From assembly GCA_964016985.1 (NCBI GenBank), contig OZ024830.1, forward strand, positions 76,911,763 through 76,975,762: a stretch of DNA of 64,000 nucleotides, in the 5' to 3' direction. The DNA comes from Anodontia alba. Taxonomy: Eukaryota > Mollusca > Bivalvia > Lucinida > Lucinidae. The translations under genes were made by a program, and so were the position numbers. The notes under the pieces were generated by a model. That model was not told the DNA's origin and ran no database searches. It worked only from the letters and a program-made list of their open reading frames with translations. Positions 45,055 through 57,412 of this stretch are shown here, one piece after another (within the stretch, counting starts at the first letter, position 1; each line of letters starts with the position of its first letter).

Positions 45055-45235
45055 CCTTTGTGGTTTGATTCGGAAAAGGAGGAAATCGAATCATACATTA
45101 GACGAAGATAGCGTTTCTGTGCTGTTTATAAATATCAAAAGTGAAAATTGCATCATACATGAGACGAAGGTAGCATTTTTGTGATTTGATTTATCAAACG
45201 CGGAACATGAACTCAACATTAGACGAAGGTAAGAC
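45025..45235 (+). repeat. Four-unit ~60-bp tandem repeat across the stop codon
   Basis: GAAATTGAATCATATATTAG recurs in diverged form at 45082, 45143 and 45203, each followed by ACGAAxxTAG-like sequence. Unit 1 is the coding end of the terminal exon; the others lie in the 3' UTR or beyond. Confidence 0.8.
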
Positions 45236-46920
45236 GTCTGTTAGGAAATCTGCAGTGATTCATTCATGAAACGATCAGCTGTCATCAAACTAAAATGCAA
45301 TTATCTAACCTTTGAGCTTGTGAACACGTTGGACTAGCTAAAGTTGCTTTAAGGCATGTTGTACTAAATACACGGCGTAATGCAAAAAGGTATCTTTAGG
45401 GAACGTACGGATTCACATATGCATATTCTGAGCAAGGCCTTTATTGTCATTGGGTATTTCAAAATGCATCAACGGCCAACAAAGGGCTGGTTGAGACTGT
45501 GAGCATATGGGCTGCATCAAGCGAAAAAGTGTCTTCGAACATGCGCAAAATGCACATATTCAGCTCACCCTGTGCATACACAAAGTATCAGCCAGGTTGT
45601 TGCTCTCTAACCCTACATTCTGTAGTATCCAATGGTTCTGTTAGCGTATATTGATGGCCTTGATCAGAATGCACATTGCTCGAAGACACGTTTTCGCCTG
45701 GCTCGGCCTATATGATAGAAGATTCTAAGCTGCGCATTTTACAGACGTTTAAAAAAAAAAGGTAAGAGATAAGTCCAGGGAGTGCCACAATCACAAACCG
45801 CAGCCCTTCCCAGACACCAAGAGGAAGAGGAAACAGACAAAACCAAACAAGCGCAAATCGAAAACGTAAGAAAAGCACCAAGATTACCTCTCTCTTCCCC
45901 ACTCGAAGTAAACACAAGAACACAGCTAGCCAACTTCACCCTGGGTACCGATGCTACTCTTAATACAGAAATACATAAAATTTTGGTTCGCATAAAGACT
46001 CCCAACTCAGTCAGTGCATCAAAGCGAAAACATAAAAATTAACTTAATCACAATGATAAACAAAGACGAGTACTCATGGCTAATTCTACTGTATGCCAGA
46101 GTAAATGAAAACCAATAGTTGAACCACGGCGGGCCAAGCCAAAGACATCGTCAAGCCCCATCCCACTGGTTAAAGTTTTACGAAGAGGCCGTCATTGAAT
46201 CTAAGGCCCGAACCGCCGTCGTGCAATTAAAGAGTGAAGCATAGCCATCAACAATAATTGGGTTGACAACTAGGCATGTAGTCTGCCGCATAATATCCAG
46301 GCTGCGATAAAATTTCGAAAACGCCTTACGAAGTTTAAAATAACGACATCCCTGCCTAAGAAGTTTGGCAGTAAGGGCTTTATTACGACAGTTAAAGTCA
46401 CTAAGATTTTAAGAAGCTCTGGCGAATCTAATAAATTGAGATATGAAGACACCTTTTCGCTTGACACGGCCGAACTGATACAAACTAGCCAGTTCATCAG
46501 TGGTCAGATATCAGCAACACTCAACTCAGGAATATACGGAAAGTCAGCCGGGACAATTACATTGCTAGTAAAATGTGGAACTTAATTAATTTTACGCAGA
46601 ATGTAAATATCTTCACAACAGTCCGGGAATATTTACCAAAAACAGACTTTCTAAAATAAGGTAAGAGAAAAGTCCAGGGAGTGCCACAATCACAAACCGC
46701 AGCCCTTCCCAGACACCAAGAGGAAATCGACAAATCCAAACAAGCACAAATCGAACAAACGTACGAAAAGCACTAAGATTAGCTCTCTCTTCCCCAAGCG
46801 AGGTAATCGCAATGCTAGAAGGACTGAAAAACACAAGAACAAAATGACACAAGGTAAGACATAAAACAAATCGCCTCGTAGAATAAACCACAAAGCAATA
46901 AAGAGTAAGACTAACACCGG
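45236..46920. repeat. Intergenic; two copies of the CCGCAGCCCTTCCCAGACACC repeat
   Basis: 45760-45920 and 46660-46860 share GTCCAGGGAGTGCCACAATC, ACAAACCGCAGCCCTTCCCA and the following AAAACGTACG/AAAGCAC block; 49225-49495 is the inverse. ORFs on both strands come from this repeat. 45236-45750 and 45930-46650 show nothing I recognise beyond short repeat fragments. Confidence 0.55.
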
Positions 46921-47043
46921 GACCCACAGACTATGTTTTTGAGCAGAAATATCGAAAGTAATGTATACCTCTGTAACCCCAGTTTCACTATATAAATGTG
47001 GGATTTAAGGGGGTCAAAGCTATACAGGTATGTTTTCGTGATG
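46921..47043 (-). mobile_element. MITE family 1, half copy
   Basis: Only the right half (ACTATGTTTTTGAGCAGAA to ATGTTTTCGTGATG) is present. A palindrome half from another element follows at 47100-47150. Confidence 0.65.
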
Positions 47044-48803
47044 CATATTTTAACCATCATGTATACTCGTATGAAAACATTTTGTTGGTTCCCATAAAAA
47101 AAAGCACCTCGCGGAAGCGCTTCTAATGAGTGCACACAACATATGTATGTTTTCATATAAATAAACAACGTGTCTACACGGACATCTCTATTATCTTAAG
47201 CTATGTAAACTATGGCATTTCCACTATATTATATGGAGAAAAGGATGAATATTTGATAATTAATTTACATGCAGACATATTTATATAATACAAAAGATTA
47301 ATAGAAATAAGAAAAACAAATAAGGATCATTGAGCCCATTCTGCCATCTTGGCAAATCTAGTTCAATATAATTCTGTGCTAGGGGCGTATTCAGCCCTGA
47401 AAACTGCCGGGCTGGCATATGTAGAGTCTCAACAAAGCCGAGACACCGATTTTGTTTTTTATGGGTTCTTTATTTCCAAGGGTAACCTTTATGATTTTTC
47501 TAAACTGAAAAATAAAACAACATCAACAACAAAACCTCTCTCAATAATGTACCACTATATATGTCACAGTTTATTATCAAGGCATGGCGTTAACATTACA
47601 AAGACTTGTTAAAACAATGTGGAATGGACTCTCTTTGACATATGAGGCAACCCTTTTCAGCATAACGTACTGTGTCTGTGAGGAGTACCTTGGGTGGCAT
47701 TTAATTTTCTTGCTCTAGTGGCCACAGTCAGCGAGACACCGCATGTCCTAACCAGGGGAAAGTTGTATAAGGTTAGCGCTTTTGTGCAGCGCTTTGAGTG
47801 ACTGCCGTCTCATACAACAATCCGTTCCAAGCTAAGTTTCAATAATTATAAATTTCATATTTTCCAATTTGAATTATTTACCACCACTCGAGCGTATGCC
47901 ATCGTCCTGTATGACCAAAGGGTTGAAAAAAAGTCAATTCAACATTTTAAAGCCTAATGTCACATTAGGCTTTGAAATGTTGAATGGACCGTTTCTATGG
48001 TTGCCATTCTATTGCGTTTTGCTGCTAGGCAACGTTCCGCTCATGAAAGCGCATTTATGTGAGCCAGCTCCAAAAACGCCACATAGCGTTTGCAAGCTTT
48101 TTTGCAAGAGACTATTGAATAGCATTTGCCACAAAACTGTAGCGCTAGCCTTATGCAGTTCATCCCACTTGAATTGGAAGTGCCTTCAAGTTTAATCAGG
48201 ACATTATTCTTTAGAAAGAAGAGTTTCTTTTTTGACTGTCTGTCTACTTTCCAGCACACTAAACTCCTATATAAATCTGTATCGGACTGTTATCAGCCCG
48301 GTAGACGCGAGCAGAATGCTAGCTGGGAAGTTTGGTAAAAAGATCAAAAAACCCTAGCATTTTACAACCCTATCTGGTAAACCATTAGCCATTTTATTCA
48401 AACCCCTCATTTGTCTCAAACAATACTATATCCGTTTGTCCTGACCTTCATTTCACAGTCTTATGATTTTGTCGTTTATACGTCAGTCATAACATCAAAA
48501 CCCATATCTCCTTAACTATGAAGTCTGAATTTCAGCAACGCTGACACAAACTTCCACCGTAACATGCAAATGAGCACTTTGCAATGTGTTTTACGACATT
48601 GGCAAACATATCACAGTCTAATGATTTTGTCATCTTTACGTTAAACGGCTCGCAGTGTGGAATAATCATATACGGCGAGGCGCTTCTAATGACTACCCAC
48701 AACATGTATTTCTCGATAAGTAGGAAATTTATATATGCCTCATAATCTGGATGCTCTTCTTTGCTAGAGCTTTAAAGCCTTTGTCGCAGGACAAGTAAAT
48801 TGA
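47044..48803. other. Intergenic; short palindromes, no gene recognised
   Basis: 47944-47987 is a hairpin (CAACATTTTAAAGCCTAATG T CACATTAGGCTTTGAAATGT). 48240-48329 includes a half copy of the CCCAGCTAGCATTC MITE. 48660-48710 is half a palindromic core. The 108-codon ORF at 47869-48195 has no recognisable domain. Confidence 0.45.
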
Positions 48804-49061
48804 CATTAAGAAAACAAGCCTATTCAAATATACTGAAAATTTTACCATCAAAAAATGAAAAAAAAAAATCAGATAAAAATTCTTATATTTTTCATATTTC
48901 TGCTCAAAACATAGATCGGCGAGGCGGTTCTAACGAGTACCCACAATCTATGTTTTTGAGCAGAAATAAGAAAAATAATATATACCCCTGTAAACCCCAG
49001 TTTTACTATATAAAAGTGGGGTTTAAGGGGGTCAAAATTATATAGGCGTGTTTTCGTGATG
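48804..49061 (-). mobile_element. MITE family 1, copy E, short palindrome
   Basis: Ends as in the family; one palindrome arm is cut to ACATAGATCGGCGAGGCGG. The same truncated form occurs in copy F. Confidence 0.75.
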
Positions 49062-49500
49062 AATTTCTTTTTAGACCTTTATTGGCATTTTTATATTTAT
49101 TAGCAGAGCAATTTTCATGTTCAGCTATGTTTAGCAAAAATAATTTGCAATGTTTAGCATTTTGAGATTTATTAGCAAGACAAAATTCGTGCTTAGCTGA
49201 GTTGAGCACGAAAAAAGTGTTAACGGTGTTGGTCTTACTCTTTGTTGCTTTGTGGTTTATTCTACGAGGCGATTTGTTTTATGTCTTACCATGTGTTATT
49301 TTGTTCTTGTGTTTTTCAGTCCTTTTAGCATTGCGATTACCTCGCTTGTGGGAGAGTGAGCTAATCTTAGTACTTTTCGTACGTTTGTTCGATTTGTGCT
49401 TGTTTGGTTTTGTTGCTTTCTGATTCCTCTTGGTGTCTGGGAAGGTCTGCGGTTTGTGATTGTGGCACTCCCTGGACTTTTCTCTTACCTGTTTTTAAAA
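49062..49500. repeat. MITE family 2 fragment plus CTTCCC-family repeat
   Basis: 49076-49222 is a partial family 2 element ending TTGAGCACGAAAAAAGTGTT. 49225-49495 is an inverted copy of the 46660-46920 repeat. Confidence 0.6.
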
Positions 49501-51166
49501 CCTCAGGGGCTGAGTGTAGGTGCATATCAAAATGTAATCTGAGTGCGATATTTTAAATACATTTAACGCTTTAAACCTGAGTTTCTCATTTGGGCTTTTC
49601 CGGACACATCCATTGTTGTATGTAGGGATGTCAGTGAAATTTCAAAAACAGAATGACAAACCGTGTAGATCATACCAGTTAGCAATCTTACAACATATAT
49701 GTTTAAGAGCAGTATCGTAACATTCTGTATATAGAATGCTATAATATGATTTACATTTTATTTTCACAATCAACATCATAACATTGACTATTGGTTATTT
49801 TGGATTTGTTCTTTTACTTTTATGTTTTTAACACATCGAGGGTTGATCTCAAGACTGTAGCAAGTCAGATGGTTGTTTTTCCCAATACTCAATCTCCTCA
49901 CCATGAAGGCGTTATGAAGATTACAACATTTCTTTCTGTAAACAATGGAAATTTAAGTGCCATTCCTCATACGAGCATAAATTTGCATTGTTTACAAAGG
50001 GGTCAAAGTTGCCCCTAAACAAGGGTTTCAAAAATATGTTTGAGTTACTACAGTCTTGCGCTCAACCCTCGATATAGATATAACAGCGCTGTGTAAGCCT
50101 TTATGGCTGTGTAATATGCTGATATGTTCCGTTGTGTTTCACTAACAAATGTTTTTTTTAATTATGTAAGTTAAGGATATATTCAGTTAAGTTAAGTTTG
50201 GGGTTGGGGTAACAGAGTTGCCATTCTTTATGTGGCTAGCTCTTTAATTGCATTTTCTTTCTTTTGATGTTGAGAGCTTGACGTGGCTCTGATTATATCA
50301 GTTCCTGAGTTCACTTGTTTACGTTTTATGCAATGTGTACTTTTTACATAAAAGTGCCTGGCTTTCAGGCACATATCGTTGATGCGGAGTACTTAAGTTG
50401 TGTCAACAGAGAACTTCAGACCAGGATATACCATTTGTCTGTGAATGACTTGCGCCACGAAAAAAAAGAACCCTATCCGATGTGTCATTCAGAGAAATCT
50501 AGCATAACATTTATATTCTCACAATTAATAGCATAGTATTAACTATTGGCTATTTTGGGGGTTTACTTTTATTTCAGCTTATAAGTAACAGTGCTGCGTA
50601 AGCCTTTGACGGCTGTGTAATATGCGGATATATGTTACATATCAAAGCTATTTGTTGTATCAACAGAGAAATTCAGACCAGGATAAAACAGTTGTCTGTG
50701 AATGACCTGCGCAACGAAAAAACGAAACCGATCCGGCGTGTTATTCAGAGAAATCTAGATAAAACATTTCCTTTAATCGTTTCTAAAGAAAAAGACTCTG
50801 TGGTTATAACAGTTGTCTCTGAATGGCTAGGTGTGTGTTCGATACCTCAGTCTGACCACAGGTACATCATATTTCTTCCCCTACACCTTTTCTGAAGTAT
50901 AGATGCATCAGAAACGACCCTGGTCTGGAGTTTTCCGTTAGAATTTGTGTAAATCTTAAATCATTATTTTTTCAAAGTTTTAGTATCCTCGAGATCCGGT
51001 GTATCACAATGATCTGTATATGGACTGCATTATGTGATTTACATTTACTATCACAATTAATAGCAAAATATTGACTATTGGCTATTTTGAATTTTATTTC
51101 TATGTTTTCAACCTTTATATAACAGCGCCGCGTAAGCCTTTAATGGCTGTGCAATATGCTGATATA

Positions 51167-51169
51167 TGT

Positions 51170-51254
<85 letters not shown>
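51167..51254. repeat. (AT)n microsatellite
   Basis: Uninterrupted alternating AT of about 88 bp. Confidence 0.97.
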
Positions 51255-51256
<2 letters not shown>

Positions 51257-51462
51257 TGGAACGTTTTGTTAAATGTTCTGTAGTGTTTCACTTACAAATA
51301 TTTTTCTTTTAAAAATTATGTACGTTCGAGATATATTCAGTTATAGTTTGGTAATAGAGATGCCATCCTTTCTGGAAAAGGGCTGCGAGCTCTGCTTGCC
51401 ATCTTGTGTTTAATTTTATTTGTCTGTCTTTCTCTTTGATGTTAAGAGTTTGATGTGGATCT

Positions 51463-51704
51463 GGCCCCGAGGTTATAAAACTTTTTTTCATGCTAAACTC
51501 AGCTGAGTATGAAATTTATTTTGCTTATAAATCTTAAAATACTGACAATTTTTTAAAACTTCTTTCATGCTCAACTCAGCTGAGCATGCTCAGCTGAGTT
51601 GAGCTTGAAAAAGATTTAATTGTTGGTATTTTTATTTTTATGAACAAGTGAAATTTAATGCTCAGTTCAGTTGAGCATGAAAAAAGTTTTATAACCTCGG
51701 GGCC
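51463..51704. mobile_element. MITE family 2, best copy
   Basis: GGCCCCGAGGTTATAAAACT is mirrored exactly by AGTTTTATAACCTCGGGGCC. The interior has a self-complementary CTCAACTCAGCTGAGCATGC stretch at 51571-51608. Confidence 0.85.
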
Positions 51705-52373
51705 TGATTGTAACAGATCCTAAGTTTCCTTATTTAAGTACTTTTTGCACGTATGATACATCCATGGCTTTCAGGCACATATCGCTGTTGCAGAGCATGT
51801 AAGTTGACTCAACGGAGAAGTCCAGAACAGGATATAACGGTTGTCTGTACTTGCACAACGAAATAAAAGAACCCTATTCAATGTGTCATTCAGAGAAATG
51901 CAGTATAGCAAAGTTCCAGAAGCTCGTTTTTCGGTGAGCGTAGTGGTTCAGTGGTTATAACATTTGCCTCAGTGGTCACAACCGGCACTGATTCGTAACC
52001 TCAATCTGATACATAATGCATGGCATTTCTCCCTATACTCTTTTTTTTCTGATGTTTAGGCATCAGAAATGATCCTGGTCTACTAATATTTCCAAAATTT
52101 GAGTATCCTAAGGATCCGGAGTATCGGAATTATTCCTGTATATAAAAAGTCATACGCTATTTACATTTTAGTCTCACAATTAAGAGCATAATATTACCTA
52201 ATGGCTATTTTTGATGTTTATTTTAATGTTTTTAACCTATATATATTACAATGTGTACTTTTTACATATATGATACTTTCAGACACATATCGTTGATGCA
52301 GAGCGCATAAGTTATATCAACAGACAACTCCAAACCAGGAAAAACATTTGTCTGTAAAATGGTTTGCGCAACG

Positions 52374-52411
<38 letters not shown>

Positions 52412-52869
52412 AGGTCCGGCGTGTCATTCAGTCATTCAGAGAAATCTATACACATTTTCTGAAGTATGTGCAACAGAAATGATCCTGGTCTGGAGTTCTC
52501 TGTTCAAATTTATGTAAACCTTAAATTATAAATATTTCCAAAATTTCAGTATCCTCAAGATTCCGAGAATTTCTTGTATGTATATGAGAAAAATAAAATA
52601 CGAGCCCCATCGATGTGTTGTTCAACACAGTTCCAGAAACTTTTATTCGGTGACCGTCGTGGCTCAGTGGTTATAACTATTCTCTGAACAGATAGGCGCT
52701 GTGGCCGCAACCGGTGTGAATTCCAAACCTCAGGCTGACAAGTTCTTCCTATACACTTGTTTCTGAAGCATATGCATCAGAAATGATCCTGCAGGTGCAG
52801 AGAGTTAATCAGCTTAGTTAGGGCAGCTAGAAGCTGTTGTCTTTTTGTCCTCCGATGTCAGTCGAAGGG

Positions 52870-53290
52870 GTAACATTGAAATGGGTTCGTCCGTCCGTCC
52901 GAGTTTCCGTCCGTCCACAGACTCAAGGAGGTGGGTAGCTTGTGGGCCCAACTCAGCTTACAGTTTTATAGAGATCGTTTTGAAACTTTCCAAGTGTTTT
53001 GTCATGGTCTGAAGCTGTACATGTGATTTTCGGGTTATCCTTCCATTATTTTTCATGATTTTTTCCACTTTCTCGACTTAGTTTTTCTCCAAGTCCAATT
53101 ACTATTAGAATAGGTACTTTGTGGGCGCAACTCCTCCTAGAGTTTTCCACCGATCATTTTAAAACTATGCATAATTGTTCTACATAGTCTGAAGATGCGC
53201 GTGTGGTTTCGGGGTTATCCACCTGTTATTTATAAACTTTTTCCATTGTTTTCGACTTAGGTTTTTTCCAAGTCCGATAAGTATTAGAGG
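52870..53290. mobile_element. Short tandem-core element, two ~179-bp units
   Basis: GTCCGTCCGTCC runs (52890-52920) precede two units 179 bp apart. Each contains TTGTGGGCxCAACTC, CATAGTCTGAAGxTGxxxxTG-like and GGGTTATCC blocks and ends in TTTTxTCCAAGTCC. Confidence 0.6.
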
Positions 53291-53784
53291 ATGCATGACA
53301 ACATTTAAAAGAATGTAAGAACGTTTTTAAAACATTTTGTAAACGTGAAAACTTACGTTATTCTGAAACCTTTTTATAACCTCTATATAAATGATGAACA
53401 GAGTTCGGGAATGGACAAGTGTTTTGTATGAAAAAAAATATTCTATCTGCACCCACATACATTAAAAGCGGGTCAATATTTAAAGATAACGTTAGCAAAA
53501 CGTTCGTAAAATATTAGGAACCAACGTAACCAATTTAGAACCTTTGCCAAATGTTACAATAACGTTACGTGTTAGCTGGGAGGCTGGTCTGGACTTTCGC
53601 TGTCCACATATGCCCGAGGACACGTTTTTCTCATGGCGCGACCCATGCAATAACAATTGTTTTATTTTATGCTATTACTATGTTTTGTTGATGTAATTTT
53701 AATACGTTGGTTATGTCATTTTTTTCCACCCTGTTTGATTTTAGTTCTCTCTGAACAACTTCGTTGATAAACAAATCTGTTTAA
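53291..53784. other. Intergenic, nothing recognised
   Basis: 53290-53580 has AACGTT-rich repeats (GTTACAATAACGTTACG) ending at GTTAGCTGGG, like the end of the 108-bp MITE family. No coding signal. Confidence 0.4.
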
Positions 53785-53990
53785 CAAATTTTCGCCGGGA
53801 CCGGGAATGAACCAAGGGCCTCCTGCTTGCCGGGCAGACGTGCTAACCACTACACCATCGCGGCTACATCGTGTTGTAGTGGTTAGCAGGAAGAGCCGCG
53901 ATGGTGTAGTGGTTATCACGTCGTCCGGTAAACAGGAAGCCCGTGGTTCGATTCCCGGTCCCTGCGTGACCGATTTTGAACGCTACTTTC
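53785..53990. mobile_element. Head-to-head pair of tRNA-derived SINE heads
   Basis: The forward head at 53888-53965 has GATGGTGTAGTGGTTATCAC (A-box) and GTGGTTCGATTCCC (B-box). The complement of 53790-53868 has GATGGTGTAGTGGTTAGCAC and TTGGTTCATTCCCGGTCCC. Acceptor-stem ends do not pair, so neither looks like a functional tRNA gene. Confidence 0.65.
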
Positions 53991-54150
53991 TATTTGTTTA
54001 TACAAAGTTTCAGTTGACATCAAATGTAATATGAGATCACAAAAAATAAATGAAGTTACCCAAAAAAGGCCACAATCACAAAGAAGAGATGAGGAATAAT
54101 TAAAGCCAAGACATAACGGCACATGTCCAGCTACTGGCAACAACCGACAA

Positions 54151-54257
54151 CCCAGTCAGCATTCTACGTAAATCTATATCGGGCCGTCATCGGCCCGTCA
54201 GGGTAGCTGACGGGCCGATAACGGCCCGATGTAGATTTACGTAGAATGCTAGCTGGG
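54151..54257. mobile_element. 107-bp fully palindromic MITE
   Basis: CCCAGTCAGCATTCTACGTA ... TACGTAGAATGCTAGCTGGG, with ATCGGGCCGTCATCGGCCCG facing GACGGGCCGATAACGGCCCG. It is the best-preserved copy of the family at 38454. Confidence 0.85.
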
Positions 54258-55500
54258 AAATAACTATTAAAATAATATACTTGTTTAGGTTGTGGTAAAA
54301 CTCGTGGGGAAAGTACTAAAGCTTAAATTATTTTAATTCGTTCGAAACCCTGCCCTTAAATCTGATTCAGCTCTGAATAACAAAAGGCCCTCTACCTCAT
54401 TAGTTAAAATTACAGAAAAACATTATTGCAAAACTGCGATGAAACAAGTGTCGACTCAATTATAATCTCAAACCAGAGGAAAAGAAAAAACACAAATTGG
54501 ACCACGATGGGTCCGTCCACAGATAGCAATAGTCCGTCCACAGATAGCAGTAGTCCGTCCACAGATAACAGTAGTCAAGCGCTGGCGAAACAGATTATGA
54601 TAGTAGACATCTTTCAGTCTGAGGCCAGATTCACCGTTAGGCAATTATCGAGAAGCAAAGTTACAGTCAACCCTATTTATAACGACACTCGCTACAACGA
54701 CATAATTCGTTATAATAGCAATTTGACTGGCACAAAACTTACGCTCAAGAGGTGACAGTTAATCTGTAATTATGAAAGAAAATTGCATTTAATACTCCAA
54801 GAAGCATATATTTTGAATATTTGTTAGAATCGCCTTAGGCGATTCTAACAAATATCCAAAATATATGTTTTATGAGAAAACTAAGATGAAAAGAATGTCT
54901 ATCTTACATATCATTCTGATCATTAAAATAAACACATAATATTCATATTGTAATTTATCTGTTTGATAAATGAGCCACCGCGTGACAAAACCTACAATAA
55001 GATTTATGTGACGGCCTGTATATCCCCCAGTATGCTAAGGGTTCTCGTTTATCCCTCTTTGAATAGCGTAGAGGCTGTAGAAGGCACATGCGATCAGCGA
55101 AGACTGATCAGACTGCGCAGATGCACAGGCTGATCTGAGCCCTCGCTGGGCGCAAGTGTTATTTTGTTGGTTTTGCCATGCGCTAGCTCAATGTTTATTG
55201 GTCCGAAAATCGACATTGCCAATAGTCCTTCTGAATTTATAGACTAATTCGCCATAAAATTCGGGTTCTGACCGATACCATCCCTCCCGCGTAGTAGGAT
55301 TTGTTTTTATGACAAAACAATGGCAAATAAAAAAGTAAGAGAACAAGAAACTACAATGGGGTTAGGGTTTTTTATTTTTGTCTGTGTGTGTGTAGGGAGG
55401 AGGGGGGGGGGGACAAGTATGATAAGGAATTAAGGTAATTTAGGTTAAATATGGTAAATAAAAACAAGAACAAAAACATATATAAAATAAGGTGCATACA
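54258..55500. other. Intergenic; repeat fragments
   Basis: 54530-54580 has three CCGTCCACAGATAxCAxTAG direct repeats (18 bp). 54665-54730 has ACAGTCAACCC-type MITE end sequence, followed by a hairpin at 54828-54856 (GTTAGAATCGCC TTA GGCGATTCTAAC). 55085-55180 is a CTGATCAGA-family repeat. No gene. Confidence 0.45.
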
Positions 55501-55529
55501 TATGGCAAGCCGTTTATTATTTATTCTAT

Positions 55530-56090
55530 AAATAAGATATCTGATTTAATATATCAGATATTTTATATATAATATATAAAATATCTATAGTATTATATAA
55601 GATATATATATAATATAGCATATAAGATCTCTTAATTTTTTCTTATATAAGATATCTTTTATAGCATATAAGATCTCTATTTTATAAAGCATATATCTTA
55701 TATGTCCATTTAGACATCTATATCGCATATAAGATATCTTATATAGCATATAAGATCTCTTAACTGACATATAAGATATCATTTATCCAATTAAATAACT
55801 TAACGATGTCTCATTTAGTATATCAGATATCTTATTTTGTTATATCAGATATCTATATCATTATATAAGATATTTTATTTAATAAACGAGATAGCTTATA
55901 TGGTAAATAAGATATCTTATATGTGGAATTAAATGAGATATATTACGTATTATATCAGATTTTACATAGGATACAAGATATGTAATACAGGATATAGATA
56001 TCTGAATTAGTAAATCAGATATCTTATATCCTATATCAGATATTTTATATCCAATATAAGTTATCTGATATAATATATAGTATATCTTTT
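55530..56090. repeat. AT-rich array of short palindromes (GATATC/AGATCT cores)
   Basis: Dozens of copies of ATATAAGATATCTTATAT-type words alternate with CATATAAGATCTC. Almost every word is self-complementary, so ORFs appear on both strands. No transposon ends found. Confidence 0.75.
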
Positions 56091-56473
56091 TCGCATAATA
56101 AATAGTAAAATGGCTTGCCATACATACAGCTTGCTCTTTCACAACATGCACGCACTACCGTCTTTATGGGAAGTTTCGCCATATGCCATTACAGCAAATT
56201 TCGTACAGGAAACGAGAGCTTGAAACAGACCTACAGCAACTTTGTTTGTGAGATTTGTTTGAGCTTTCAAGCGCTAATCACCAATGCAGCATTGACATTT
56301 CGATATTCTTTTTAATTCTATTTTTCAGAAAAAAATAAGGCTTGGTATTTCATGTGAATCGTCTGCTACCACTGTTATTTACATATGGCATAGGGTCCCT
56401 TTCCTGGCTCTGCTGAACATTTAACGATTTAGTTTTATTTTTGTAACATTTTCGCAGTCTTTCTCAGGATATT

Positions 56474-56701
56474 TTAACCCGTTGTAGACTGAATGAATTC
56501 ACCCACACTATATATTGAAGGAGTCCAATTTCAAGTTTAGGTAGGTCAGGCTATGAGATTTAGATATTCCTAGAGAAAAATGGCTAAACTATTTGCAAAC
56601 AGTGAAAAGCCTGATCAGACTCCGCGTACTGAAGCTTCTGATCTGGGTCTGCACTGTTTGCCAATTACCATTTTAGGGGTCTCCCAACTACAATGGGTTA
56701 A
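56474..56701. mobile_element. MITE family 10 copy
   Basis: TTAACCCGTTGTAGACTG left and CAACTACAATGGGTTAA right. Confidence 0.75.
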
Positions 56702-56897
56702 GACTCATCCCCACTACATGATTCCCATGAAATGCCAAGTCTTATTTTCTTTGAAAAAAAAAAGATAGAATTCGTCAGCTACAATTGCTACAATAGTGCC
56801 TAGCGCTACAATTGCTACAATAATGCCTAGCGCTGTATGGTTTAAGAGGAATCCAACGATGAAACTGGGGGTAGGGGGAAGAGTCTTAAAATATCCT

Positions 56898-57133
56898 GGG
56901 CCCAGTTGTTCTAAGCGTCGTTAGCTTAACGAGCTCGTTAAGGGTCATTTCGTTAACTGTTTTAGCGGATTCAGTACACAATATTCTGATATTTTTTGCT
57001 GAAAAAAATGTGAGTAGCTTGCACTGCAAAAGCTATTCACATTTTTTCAGCAAAAAAAAATTTGCGTATCACTCGATGTAAATTTTAACGAATCGTTAAC
57101 TAACTACATCATTAGTTTTGAACAACTGGGCCC
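56898..57133. mobile_element. MITE family 3, best copy
   Basis: GGGCCCAGTTGTTC left and GAACAACTGGGCCC right. The internal palindrome is built from GCTGAAAAAAATGTGAGTAG / CTATTCACATTTTTTCAGC. Confidence 0.8.
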
Positions 57134-57412
57134 TGAGAAAGATTATGAAAATATTCAGCAGAGCAAGGAAAGGGACCCTATGCCATATATGAACAACAAT
57201 GGTCCTGGTATGTCCGAGCATCTGTGTCGTCTGATCAGGGGCTCATCTGCTCGTCCATAAACCGTAGTCAACCAGGGGCATATTCCGACAGACACTCCTG
57301 AGCAAATAGGAATGTGGCGTCTGATCAGGGTCTACACTGTGCTCCACTCACCCAGCAATTTTAGACACAGGTAGTGAAGTCATGGTCTCTATACTGGATA
57401 TATAAAAATTAC

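Larger units (their letters stand above)
49740..52800 (+). repeat. Degenerate large tandem repeat cluster with SINE-like inserts
   Basis: Blocks recur in order: ATTGACTATTGGCTATTTTG (near 49780, 50540, 51070, 52195), CGTAAGCCTTTxATGGCTGTG (50090, 50600, 51130), GGCTTTCAGGCACATATCG (50360, 51770, 52280) and CAGGATAxAACxGTTGTCTG (50425, 50680, 51825). Two tRNA-like heads (GTGGTTCAGTGGTTATAAC, 51945; GTGGCTCAGTGGTTATAAC, 52660) lie within. The AT microsatellite (51167-51254), poly-A (52374-52410) and a MITE (51463-51704) also interrupt it. Confidence 0.6.

Noticed and set aside
47869..48195. 108-codon ORF as a gene
   Set aside because: It overlaps a palindromic repeat and has no recognisable domain, splice context or codon bias evident by eye.
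53888..53965. Functional tRNA gene
   Set aside because: A and B boxes are present, but the acceptor-stem ends do not pair and a diverged inverted copy adjoins; it fits a SINE head better.
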